From NCBI GenBank assembly GCA_018335795.1, contig JAGXRP010000077.1, positions 62,001 through 126,000 on the forward strand: 64,000 bases of DNA. The letters are read 5' to 3'. Positions 30,784 to 39,797 of this stretch are shown here, piece by piece. A model generated the notes under the pieces. It saw nothing but the letters and a program-made list of their open reading frames with translations. It was not told the DNA's origin and did no database searches. The number at the start of each line of letters is the position of its first letter. The first letter of the stretch is position 1. Source of the stretch: Desulfobulbaceae bacterium. GTDB taxonomy: Bacteria > Bacteroidota > Ignavibacteria > Kapaibacteriales > UBA2268. The position numbers were made by a program, and so were the translations under genes.

Positions 30784-31371
30784 TTATGATTTTAATACTT
30801 TGCTGATTGATTTCATGAATTGTGATTTCGCACGCATACCTACTATTACTTCTTCAATTTTGCCGTCAGCACCAATTATGTATGTAGTCGGAACTGAACT
30901 AATGCCGCCATATGCGTTAAAGAGTTCCTTGACTCCAATGAAATTGATATAATTAATTCCTTGAGCTTTCGAGAAACTTGTAACTTTGGTCATAGGGTCA
31001 CGATCTCTTTCCATTGCTACGCCAATTACGACGAAATCTTTGTTCGCTAATTCTTTTTGAATTTCAATTATATCGGGAATTTCTTTGCGACATGGTGGGC
31101 ACCAAGTACCCCAGAAATTTAAAAACACAACTTTACCTTTGGTGAACTCAGCAAAAGTGGTTTCTTTCCCGTTATGAGTAAACTTAAAGTTGACGGGTGT
31201 ACCGGCAACATTGTTCGGTATAACGGAATTGATAGTCAATACAATCGGGTCACCGGCTTTACTTGTAGCTTCGGCTTTCGACGAGTTTGTATATGACATA
31301 ATAAATAAGGCTGCTAAAGCCACGAAGGCAAAGGGCAACGCAAAAGTCTTTTTGAATTTAGTAACAGACAT
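30784..31371 (-). CDS. TlpA/ResA-like thioredoxin
   Basis: 195 aa; VVFLNFWGTWCPPCRKEIPDIIEIQKE. Confidence 0.92.
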   Translation of the reverse strand: MSVTKFKKTFALPFAFVALAALFIMSYTNSSKAEATSKAGDPIVLTINSVIPNNVAGTPVNFKFTHNGKETTFAEFTKGKVVFLNFWGTWCPPCRKEIPDIIEIQKELANKDFVVIGVAMERDRDPMTKVTSFSKAQGINYINFIGVKELFNAYGGISSVPTTYIIGADGKIEEVIVGMRAKSQFMKSISKVLKS

Positions 31372-31434
31372 AAATTTCTCCTTAATGATTACAATTTTAC
31401 TTTTATGACGATTACAAATGAATATAATTACATA

Positions 31435-33735
31435 TTACTCTTGAGTAATATTATTTTTCCTACCATTTGCCGTGTATTTCGATATCGGAAGCAAGAATCC
31501 AACAACGATAAGTATTGTTCCGAGCCAAACAAGATTGATAAATGGCTTGATTGTAACATCGAATGTAAATATTTCAACGGGTTCGGGTGGCGGCATTCCG
31601 GCTTTTTTGAAAATTAAATGTGCTTTTGTATTATGTACATCGTTCATATCGCGAATGAGTCTAATCATACTGATTTCGACTTCTGTTGACGGAATTTTGT
31701 ACCAATTGGGTTGAGATTCCCATGTGGTCACGTCAAGCATCGAATAAATTGTGTCGGTCCTGGAGTTTTCATCTGCGAATTGTGTTTTTAAGATAGTACC
31801 GATAATGGCGGTATTTCCTTGAACACCTGTAACTTGGTCAAAATCAAATCCTGTAATTGAAATCCTAAGGCTCGAATCAACAGGGGTTAAAGTAGATTCT
31901 CCTTTGCGAAGGTATGCTTCAGGAGCAGTACTTGCAGCTTCAACGGCTTTTGGAGCCAAATAAATATCCTTTTCGACCTTTACAAAAACGCCGGGTTCTA
32001 AAAACGGTGATTGCCATTCGTTAAAATCACTCCAATATATAATTGGTCCAACTACTTTTTCTTCATTACCTTTTTTAATAGAGACGTTATAACGGTATTT
32101 TTCGCGGTCTTTAAATTCTTGTTCGATACGTTTTTTGCCAATGTATGTAAAGTCATATCCGAAAGCCGATTTGGTCTGGTTTTCCGTCAATCTTACTTGC
32201 TGAGTAGCTTCATATCCACCACTTGCGACAACACCCAAAATCAAGAATGCAACTCCAAAGTGAGAAAGGTATGGACCAAGTTTTTTGGGGTTTTTGATAA
32301 GATTTCTAATCAAAAATTCGAGATTTGTGAGAAGTGAAAAAACAGCAGCAAAGGTAAGTAAGATGAAATTGAAGCTGTCTAATCCCATGAATGCAAGCAA
32401 TACTACTAGTAGAGCCGAAGCAATAAATGGAAGAATGATTTTGCCGAATACATCTTTCAAATTGCCGACCATCCATTTTTGGTACAATGAAAACCCGTTT
32501 ATGAGAAGGAACACAATTGCAAAAACAGTCCCGAATTTGTCATAGACCGAAATTTCAATCGCCACTTTCTGTTGTCCAAATAATTCTGCTACTGCGGGCC
32601 AGCTTGTGCCCATTATAACAATAGCAGCCATTGCTAATATCAAAATTGAGCCTAATGTCAAAGAATATTCTTTTGAGAAATCTTTGATTGTGGTTCTGCT
32701 CAAATATTGATTAATATGTTTGTATCTATAGGCAACATAGAAAATCCCAAGACCTAAGTAGGTAATTTGGAACAGAATTAACATCGTATATACAATTGCT
32801 CCCGGAGTTACGAACGAGTGAACAGAAGTGTCACCCAATATGCCGCTGCGAGTAAGAAACGTTGCATAGACTACGAAAATGAAAGAAAGCATTCCGAGTA
32901 TGAGATTCGTTTTGATTAATCCCCCTGTTCGACGTTGCACCATCAAGGTATGAATCAATGCGACGGCAATCATCCACGGAATAAGTGAAGAATTTTCGAC
33001 AGGGTCCCAAGCCCAAAATCCGCCCCAACCTAATGTTTCGTAAGCCCAAAAACCACCAAGCATTATACCCAGACCTAATATTGCAGTTCCGGTCAAAGCC
33101 CAAGGCATTAGGATGTCAATCCAAGTTTTGTATTCCTTTTTGATAAGAGCTGCTAATGCCAATACAAAAGGTACAGCCATCATCGAATAGCCTATAAATA
33201 GTATAGGCGGATGAATCGTAATCCAATAATTTTGCAAAATAGGATTAAGACCTCGCCCATTTGCCGGCATAAATCCTGTTTCGAGCCCTTCGCCTGCAAA
33301 AGTTTCCCATACGTAATCGAAAGGGCTTTTGAATACTAAAATCAATGCTATATAAAAGATAATGGATGTGAAAAAACCCATTGCTAAGGATTCGTATCCA
33401 TTATTCTTAGTGCCGTTTATCAGGAATAACCCAATAATAGCAAGAACTATCATCCATAGCATAAATGAGCCTTGTTGTCCCGAATAAAATGAAGCGACCA
33501 AGAAATAATCGTGCAATTCGGTTGAAGAATACTCCCAAATATAAGTGAATTGGAAGTTATGGCTCAAGATATTTGAAAGCAGATAGATACTTGCTCCCAC
33601 TATTCCGGCGGTCATCAAATAGTAAAAGATTCTGCCTAACTTGCGGAATTTATCTTTTTTGTAGGAAAGTAAATAGAGAATAGTTGACAGTAAACCAAAT
33701 AGGACTGTCAAAATGATTAAAATTTTACCAAACAT
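31435..33735 (-). CDS. ccmF: Cytochrome c-type biogenesis protein CcmF (heme lyase)
   Basis: 766 aa; GQQGSFMLWM, TIHPPILFIGYSMMAVPF, GGFWAWDPVENSSLIPWM, FLTRSGILGDTSVHSF. Confidence 0.95.
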   Translation of the reverse strand: MFGKILIILTVLFGLLSTILYLLSYKKDKFRKLGRIFYYLMTAGIVGASIYLLSNILSHNFQFTYIWEYSSTELHDYFLVASFYSGQQGSFMLWMIVLAIIGLFLINGTKNNGYESLAMGFFTSIIFYIALILVFKSPFDYVWETFAGEGLETGFMPANGRGLNPILQNYWITIHPPILFIGYSMMAVPFVLALAALIKKEYKTWIDILMPWALTGTAILGLGIMLGGFWAYETLGWGGFWAWDPVENSSLIPWMIAVALIHTLMVQRRTGGLIKTNLILGMLSFIFVVYATFLTRSGILGDTSVHSFVTPGAIVYTMLILFQITYLGLGIFYVAYRYKHINQYLSRTTIKDFSKEYSLTLGSILILAMAAIVIMGTSWPAVAELFGQQKVAIEISVYDKFGTVFAIVFLLINGFSLYQKWMVGNLKDVFGKIILPFIASALLVVLLAFMGLDSFNFILLTFAAVFSLLTNLEFLIRNLIKNPKKLGPYLSHFGVAFLILGVVASGGYEATQQVRLTENQTKSAFGYDFTYIGKKRIEQEFKDREKYRYNVSIKKGNEEKVVGPIIYWSDFNEWQSPFLEPGVFVKVEKDIYLAPKAVEAASTAPEAYLRKGESTLTPVDSSLRISITGFDFDQVTGVQGNTAIIGTILKTQFADENSRTDTIYSMLDVTTWESQPNWYKIPSTEVEISMIRLIRDMNDVHNTKAHLIFKKAGMPPPEPVEIFTFDVTIKPFINLVWLGTILIVVGFLLPISKYTANGRKNNITQE

Positions 33736-33764
33736 ATATATTATCTCAGGAGAATTCTAAAAAA

Positions 33765-34166
33765 TTAATTATTATAAAGTTGTGTCCCTTGTAATTCTTC
33801 GAACTCGCCTTCATATTTAGAAGGGCATTTCGTAAGAATATTGGACGCATGAAATTCATTACCTTCAAACTTGCCTTTGATTACTACCATTGGAGCAACG
33901 TCAAAGTTGTTCGGCTTTGAACCTGTACTTACTACGCGTGCTTTATTGCCAAGTTCGTCAATCATCGAAAAAGTGAATGTATTCGCCTCAGAGTTGTAGT
34001 CTTGACCTTCGGATTGGTCCCATGAACCGATAACTTGGACAACTTTTGCTTTGTCCTTAGCTTCGGGGAAACTTGCGTATTCGATTTTTGAAGAATCGAA
34101 AGAGAAAATAGCGAGTGCGGCAAATATTGCTACCGCAACGATTCCAATTATATATTTCGTTTTCAT
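33765..34166 (-). CDS. ccmE: Cytochrome c maturation heme chaperone CcmE
   Basis: 133 aa; single N-terminal TM, VVIKGKFEGNEFHASNILTKCPSKYE. Confidence 0.85.
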   Translation of the reverse strand: MKTKYIIGIVAVAIFAALAIFSFDSSKIEYASFPEAKDKAKVVQVIGSWDQSEGQDYNSEANTFTFSMIDELGNKARVVSTGSKPNNFDVAPMVVIKGKFEGNEFHASNILTKCPSKYEGEFEELQGTQLYNN

Positions 34167-34250
34167 AATTTTCCTTAATTTACAATATTACCTATGTGTA
34201 ATATAACACAATTTTTTCAACTAAAATAGAAAATCGTATCGAAAACGCAA

Positions 34251-34394
34251 CTATTCTTTGATAGAAGCGATTTGCTTTTCCAATTTGCTGACTTTTTTAT
34301 CCAAAGAAAACAAGTAAATACCTATGCCAAACCATAGAATCAAAGCGATTCCCAGTACTACATAGAGCGAATTATCATGCAAGAATTGTTCCAT
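34251..34394 (-). CDS. CcmD-like 47-aa membrane protein
   Basis: Hand-translated: MEQFLHDNSLYVVLGIALILWFGIGIYLFSLDKKVSKLEKQIASIKE*; one TM, charged C-terminus, located between ccmE and ccmC; below ORF-track length cutoff. Confidence 0.7.
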   Translation of the reverse strand: MEQFLHDNSLYVVLGIALILWFGIGIYLFSLDKKVSKLEKQIASIKE

Positions 34395-34404
34395 ATCAAA
34401 ATCC

Positions 34405-35466
34405 TTAACTCAATTTGTTTTTAATAATGTTCATTCTGACTAAAAGATTGAATAGCCAGAAATATATGACTGTAAATGCAAACAAAGACAGACCGAAACC
34501 CCATACTAAATTCGTATCCAAAGCACTTGGTTGCGCTGAAACAAGAGGACCGGCATTTACATCATCGGCAGAGCCTGGATGCAAACCGCTTGCCATTCTC
34601 GGCAATACAAATACCAAAAAAGGTACTGTTATAAAAGAGATGATTGAATAAACCGAACTTAGTTTTGCTTTACGTTCGGGATTATCAATAGCCGCTCTGA
34701 GAGCAAAGAATGCAGCATAAATCAATATCAAAACGAAAATGGAAGTTTGGCGAGGGTCCCAATTCCAATAGTTGCCCCAATTATACTTTGCCCATAACAT
34801 ACCCGTTACAGTCGCCAGTATTGCGAATAAATTGCCTAATGCGGCTGCAGATGCAGTATTAATGTCATAGTTCAAATCGCCCGTTTTTAAATATCGAATG
34901 GCATAAATCATAGACATTAGATACGCAATTACTGCTATCCAAGCCATGGGCACATGCAAGTTCAAAATTTTGATTCTCTCGTCCAAATTTGGTACAAATG
35001 GATAATCGAAAAGAGGGTTGATATATTTAGTCTCAATAAATTTTATAGCGTCATTTTCCTTATCATATCCGGCTTTGATTACCAATTCCGCATCTTCGGA
35101 AAAGCCATAAGGAAGTTCCGTGGCATGGATGACCAATTTACGATTAAAATTCACTGCTGAAGGGTCTGAAAGGTCTATGGGTTTATCACCTAAATACACA
35201 AACCATTTACCGGATTGCTCGTCGAAGTAATGATTTTCGGTCTTATTTGTTATATGAAGGTTGAGGCTTTCGTAAAATCCTTCCTTTATATAGCGAGCAG
35301 TAGAAAGATTGCCGGAAACAGGCGGTAAAATAGTCAGAATCAGAGCAAATGCCACCATCAAAATAGCAATGACCTTCCACCATAAAGCTTTAGGTTTTGT
35401 ATAACCACCAATTGCAGCGAATAGTGCTGCTAAGATTATAGCCCCAAACATTATAACAAATTTCAT
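34405..35466 (-). CDS. ccmC: Heme exporter / cytochrome c assembly protein CcmC-type
   Basis: 353 aa; NLHVPMAWIAVIAYLMSMIYAI, WAKYNWGNYWNWDPRQTSIFVL, ASGLHPGS. Confidence 0.88.
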   Translation of the reverse strand: MKFVIMFGAIILAALFAAIGGYTKPKALWWKVIAILMVAFALILTILPPVSGNLSTARYIKEGFYESLNLHITNKTENHYFDEQSGKWFVYLGDKPIDLSDPSAVNFNRKLVIHATELPYGFSEDAELVIKAGYDKENDAIKFIETKYINPLFDYPFVPNLDERIKILNLHVPMAWIAVIAYLMSMIYAIRYLKTGDLNYDINTASAAALGNLFAILATVTGMLWAKYNWGNYWNWDPRQTSIFVLILIYAAFFALRAAIDNPERKAKLSSVYSIISFITVPFLVFVLPRMASGLHPGSADDVNAGPLVSAQPSALDTNLVWGFGLSLFAFTVIYFWLFNLLVRMNIIKNKLS

Positions 35467-35529
35467 AAAACCTTTGTAATGTTTTACAAATACAACACAT
35501 ACAAAATTACGAATATTTAATGATATTAT

Positions 35530-35967
35530 TTAGTTTAAATGCTTCTTTAGGATTAAAGTATTGACAGGATTATGTTCATTTGAAGGATAATAGAGGATTT
35601 CGTCCATGACAAGACGCATTATTTTGATACCAAGCCCACCTCTTTTGAGAACTTTGAAATACTTCTCCATATCGGGCAATTCCACATTCGAAGGGTCAAA
35701 TGGAATTGCATTGTCCAAAATTTTTACGATGAATTCTTTGTCAAAGGAGTCAATTTCAACACATAGGAGTTTTGTAGAATCTTTTTTATAAGCATGTTCA
35801 ATTAAATTTGAACAGGCTTCGTCAACTGCAAGCACAATTTTGTTGCAATCTCCATCGCCGAAACCGAAATCTTCTGCTTTCAATTTGACGAAATCACGAA
35901 TTCGTGAAAGTTCGTCAGAGTCAACTGCCGTGCAAATAGTGTTTTCAATTGAATTATCTGGTTTCAT
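35530..35967 (-). CDS. RsbW-like anti-sigma factor serine kinase
   Basis: 145 aa; VLAVDEACSNLIEHAY, KILDNAIPFDP, RGGLGIKIM. Confidence 0.9.
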   Translation of the reverse strand: MKPDNSIENTICTAVDSDELSRIRDFVKLKAEDFGFGDGDCNKIVLAVDEACSNLIEHAYKKDSTKLLCVEIDSFDKEFIVKILDNAIPFDPSNVELPDMEKYFKVLKRGGLGIKIMRLVMDEILYYPSNEHNPVNTLILKKHLN

Positions 35968-36329
35968 CTAAATTGATTATTTGCTAACTTAGAAATAGCA
36001 TCTAGCTCATCAGCATCAATATCAAAAAGCATCGGGAAACCAAGTAAATCAAATACTGAAAAAACTTTATCTTTCATCGAGGCTAATTTGATATCGCCAC
36101 CATTGTTTCTCACATCTTCGATGAATGCCATGAATACACCCAAACCGGCACTACTGATATAGTCCAACTCGCTAAAGTTGACTAAAATTTTGTAGTCTCC
36201 GCCATTAATGATTTGTTGAAAAGTGTCTTCGAGTTTGGGGGCAGTATGTGCATCAAGATAACCGTTCAGATATACACAGTGTATATCATCATTTTTTTTT
36301 GTCTGTATCTTCAATTTTTCATCAATCAT
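35964..36329 (-). CDS. STAS anti-sigma factor antagonist (RsbV-like)
   Basis: 121 aa; VYLNGYLDAHTAPKLEDTFQ, LVNFSELDYISSAGLGVFM; 4-bp overlap with the kinase gene. Confidence 0.92.
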   Translation of the reverse strand: MIDEKLKIQTKKNDDIHCVYLNGYLDAHTAPKLEDTFQQIINGGDYKILVNFSELDYISSAGLGVFMAFIEDVRNNGGDIKLASMKDKVFSVFDLLGFPMLFDIDADELDAISKLANNQFR

Positions 36330-36556
36330 CGCTTTCTCCTTTGAACATTATTTTTCACTTTAGACTCGCAAAGTCCACAATTGTTATTTAACAAATTACA
36401 ATAATTGTACCGACATATGCTGTTTTCTTTTGAAAAAATTCATCTATATTCAAAATCAAACGATTTCCTCCCTATTTATCGTCTTATCCATACGATATAT
36501 ACGTTTTTTTAAAATGAAAGTTCCAAAATTTATAAGTCATTAAACGTCAAATAGGC

Positions 36557-38080
36557 ATGGAAAAAATTTTAACAATCGAGCAAACACGCAAAGCAGATGC
36601 TTATGCAATTGAAAGTTTGGGCATTAGTGCTCAAATTTTGATGGAAAATGCTGCACACGCTTCATTCGAAGTGATAAGTGAAAGAGTTTTACAAGAAGAA
36701 AGTATTGCGATTTTTTGTGGTACAGGCAATAACGGTGGAGATGGTTTAACTTTGGCGAGACATTTGCACGTAAATGGATTCAAATCAATCAAGATTTTCC
36801 TCTTTGGTTCGCCGGACAAGATGAGTCCCGAAACAAAAGCTAATTATGAAATTGTCCGCAAAATGCAGATTCCCATGTATGAAAATCTGGAGCACAGTTT
36901 CATATTTGATATGCTGAAAGAATCGGATGTTGTAATCGAAGCATTGATAGGTGTTGGCGCCGATGAAAACCTTCGTGGCAATACTCCGGATTTGCTCAAA
37001 TTGTTGAATTATGCTGAAGCCATGAAAATCGCAATTGATGTACCGGCGGGGCTGAATGCCGATTCTGGACGGGCACATATTGATGCTTTCAGTGCTGATA
37101 TAACTTTGACTATGTTTGCCTCTAAGTTGGGAATGTATTTGCAAGATGGTCCCAATCATTGCGGCGAAATCATTGTTTGCAATCTCGGGGCACCGCTGAA
37201 TTTGCTTCAAGCAGATGCTTATATGTGTCTGAATGATGAATCTGCGAGACAGATTCTTGGTATTCGTAATCAAAATAGTGACAAATTTGAATTTGGAAGA
37301 GTCGTTGTCATTGCAGGCTCGGATTCGATGCCCGGAGCAGCAGCACTCACAGCAAATTCGGCGATTAAATCAGGGGCAGGCCTCGTTGAGTTGCTCACGC
37401 CAAACATTCATCCTGCACTTTTGCCCGAAGTCATTGCATATAAATTGAAAGCAAATTCTGATGGTACAATTTCGCCCGAAAATAAAGATTTAATCCTCAG
37501 CCGTTGCAAAAAGGCAAGTTCAATCGTTATTGGTCCGGGAATCGGAACGAATGAATCAACTTTGAAAATGTTGAGTGAGATTATAGCTGAATTTACGGAA
37601 ACACCTATTGCGATTGATGCAGATGGATTGCGAATCGTCAGCAAGGACATTGTGTTAAAAAATAATATAATACTTACGCCACACATATACGAATTTTCCA
37701 AGTTGGTGAATCTGCCCGTAGAGGAGATTCAGCAAAATATAATTGAAATTGCTAAGAAATTTTCTCTCGAACATAATTGCAAACTGCTTGTGAAATCACA
37801 TCCCACAATTATTACAAATGGTGACAGCACAATTTTGAACCTCGGTGGTAATTCGGGGATGGCAACAGCCGGAAGCGGTGACGTGTTGAGCGGAATAATC
37901 GGCACTTTAGCGGCTCAATCTGATGATTTGCTGCATTCTACAGCTTTGGCGGCATATTTGCATTCGAGAGCCGGAGATTTATACTCAGCTGAAAATGACG
38001 AATACACTTTAACAGCTTCTTCGATTATTGATTATTTACCGAACTCTTTCAAATCTATTATAAGCACAGAAATAGAATAA
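36557..38080 (+). CDS. nnr: Bifunctional NAD(P)H-hydrate epimerase / dehydratase
   Basis: 507 aa; FCGTGNNGGDGLTLARHL; GSGDVLSGIIGTLAAQ. Confidence 0.94.
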   Translation: MEKILTIEQTRKADAYAIESLGISAQILMENAAHASFEVISERVLQEESIAIFCGTGNNGGDGLTLARHLHVNGFKSIKIFLFGSPDKMSPETKANYEIVRKMQIPMYENLEHSFIFDMLKESDVVIEALIGVGADENLRGNTPDLLKLLNYAEAMKIAIDVPAGLNADSGRAHIDAFSADITLTMFASKLGMYLQDGPNHCGEIIVCNLGAPLNLLQADAYMCLNDESARQILGIRNQNSDKFEFGRVVVIAGSDSMPGAAALTANSAIKSGAGLVELLTPNIHPALLPEVIAYKLKANSDGTISPENKDLILSRCKKASSIVIGPGIGTNESTLKMLSEIIAEFTETPIAIDADGLRIVSKDIVLKNNIILTPHIYEFSKLVNLPVEEIQQNIIEIAKKFSLEHNCKLLVKSHPTIITNGDSTILNLGGNSGMATAGSGDVLSGIIGTLAAQSDDLLHSTALAAYLHSRAGDLYSAENDEYTLTASSIIDYLPNSFKSIISTEIE

Positions 38081-38466
38081 TGATAAACAGAAAACTGATT
38101 TTTACATTGCCGGTCGTGACTATGGCAATAGCGATTTTTGTGATGTCCTCGATACACCAAGTTCCTTTCATTGATGATACTATCGTGGGGCAGGACAAAC
38201 TTTTGCACATGACCGCATATTTTGTATTCGGAATATTGATGCAATTTGCGGTTGTAGCACAAAAGCCGAATCTGACAAATAAATCAACTTACTTTGCAGT
38301 AGCTATAATTGCAATTTTATATGCCTTGGGCGACGAAATACACCAACACTTTGTGCCGGGCAGAATGTGCGATTTCTGGGATTTTGCAGCCGATTCCATA
38401 GGAATTATGTTGAGCCTGCTACTATTGCCCAAAATCAAAAAGTTCGTCATGAGCAAAGTGACTTAA
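38080..38466 (+). CDS. VanZ-like family protein
   Basis: 128 aa; DKLLHMTAYFVFGILM ... LYALGDEIHQHFVPGRMCDFWDFAADSIGI. Confidence 0.85.
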   Translation: MINRKLIFTLPVVTMAIAIFVMSSIHQVPFIDDTIVGQDKLLHMTAYFVFGILMQFAVVAQKPNLTNKSTYFAVAIIAILYALGDEIHQHFVPGRMCDFWDFAADSIGIMLSLLLLPKIKKFVMSKVT

Positions 38467-38484
38467 TTCGTACCACATTCCCCC

Positions 38485-39600
38485 TTACTTTTGAACTTCA
38501 ACATCCTTAGCTGTGAGTATTATCTTTAACTCCCCATTCCTATCGGCGACAAAAGAGTGACGTCCCAATAAGTATTTTTTGGAGTTTTCATTCTCGGAGA
38601 CAAATTTTCTGGCAATGATCTCACCACTATCACCATACTCAAATTTTCCAAGAACTGAACCATCAACAGCTACTTCATTGTATTCAGCAAGTTTGGGTAC
38701 CCATTTCCAATCAATCTCAAATTTACCATCTTTATCAGTTTTAACAATATGGAGAGGAATTTCGCAATTAGATTCCATAAATATAAAATCGAGAATCATA
38801 TCGATAGATATTGTAGTATCTGCAGTAATTAGATTAGCCATGAAAACACCCGGACGAAGAACTGTAAAATCATTCTTTGCAACGTCAAGATATGGATGCC
38901 ATTCATAGACATGATTTCCGCTCTGTGCGTGCATATTCATATCCACATATTTGGTTCCTGTACTTTTTTCAACAATATTGAACTTGATTTCAGTTGATTT
39001 GGGCAATGTGTATATTAAAGATGTTGAATTGGTAAAGGGATTAGGTAGATTTGCTTTCATTTCAATTTGAGCTTCATAATTTACCAAAACAACTTCATTA
39101 GATTCAACTGAGCTTCCGTCCATATCAAAAATCTTTAACTTATAAAAGTAAGTATTATTGATTTCGAGATTCTTATCAGTAAAAGAATAAGTGGTAGTTG
39201 TCACACTAGTCCCTTTTGCCTGAATAGTTGTAATTTTCGTATAAACATCGGGCTTGTTTTCTTTCATTACGGCTCGCATGACTTCAAAACGGTCGCAATT
39301 AAACTCATTTGAAGTTGCCCATTCTAACTCGATATGCCCATCCTTCCTGATTGTGTTAAAATAATCAAGTTCGACTACTTGAAGCATAGGCGGCTTTGGA
39401 GCATCGCTAATTCTAATTTTGCCAATTACTGCTTTTGAGATTCTATCAGGAATCAAACAAATCTCAGCATCAGCTATTGGATTACCATCAGCATCAACGA
39501 AAGTACCATAAATCATAGGTTTTGAAATAGGCTCTGTTGTAGAATCACAAGAAACAGCAAACAAAACACAAATTACAAGCAAGTATAAAAACATTTTCAT
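38485..39600 (-). CDS. Lipoprotein with carboxypeptidase-regulatory-like, Fn3-like and FlgD-Ig-like segments
   Basis: 371 aa; FAVSCDSTTEP lipobox; NLPNPFTNSTSLIYTLPKSTEIKFNIV. Confidence 0.7.
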   Translation of the reverse strand: MKMFLYLLVICVLFAVSCDSTTEPISKPMIYGTFVDADGNPIADAEICLIPDRISKAVIGKIRISDAPKPPMLQVVELDYFNTIRKDGHIELEWATSNEFNCDRFEVMRAVMKENKPDVYTKITTIQAKGTSVTTTTYSFTDKNLEINNTYFYKLKIFDMDGSSVESNEVVLVNYEAQIEMKANLPNPFTNSTSLIYTLPKSTEIKFNIVEKSTGTKYVDMNMHAQSGNHVYEWHPYLDVAKNDFTVLRPGVFMANLITADTTISIDMILDFIFMESNCEIPLHIVKTDKDGKFEIDWKWVPKLAEYNEVAVDGSVLGKFEYGDSGEIIARKFVSENENSKKYLLGRHSFVADRNGELKIILTAKDVEVQK

Positions 39601-39650
39601 TGTAAGAACTCCAATATTTCATCAAAACAAATTTTGTTACTTTTCAAAAC

Positions 39651-39693
39651 TAATCATAAAAATTATATAAATCATATAAATCATATTTCAGAC
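39651..39693. repeat. Half copy (right arm) of the 9-bp-periodic repeat
   Basis: AATCATAAA AATTATATA AATCATATA AATCATATT TCAGAC. Confidence 0.75.
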
Positions 39694-39694
39694 A

Positions 39695-39752
39695 AACAAA
39701 TTAGTTATATAATTCACAGTTCAGACTATACTAGAATTGCAACTAATTTGTT
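39695..39752. repeat. 12-bp inverted repeat AACAAATTAGTT / AACTAATTTGTT upstream of the DUF5686-like gene
   Basis: Arms 39695-39706 and 39741-39752, read directly. Confidence 0.7.
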
Positions 39753-39797
39753 CACAAAGCGTACTATGATTTATTTAGAAATGAAAGTGAGAATTGA

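Noticed and set aside
36785-37273. 162-aa minus-strand ORF inside the nnr gene
   Set aside because: Antisense to a confidently identified enzyme; no motif.
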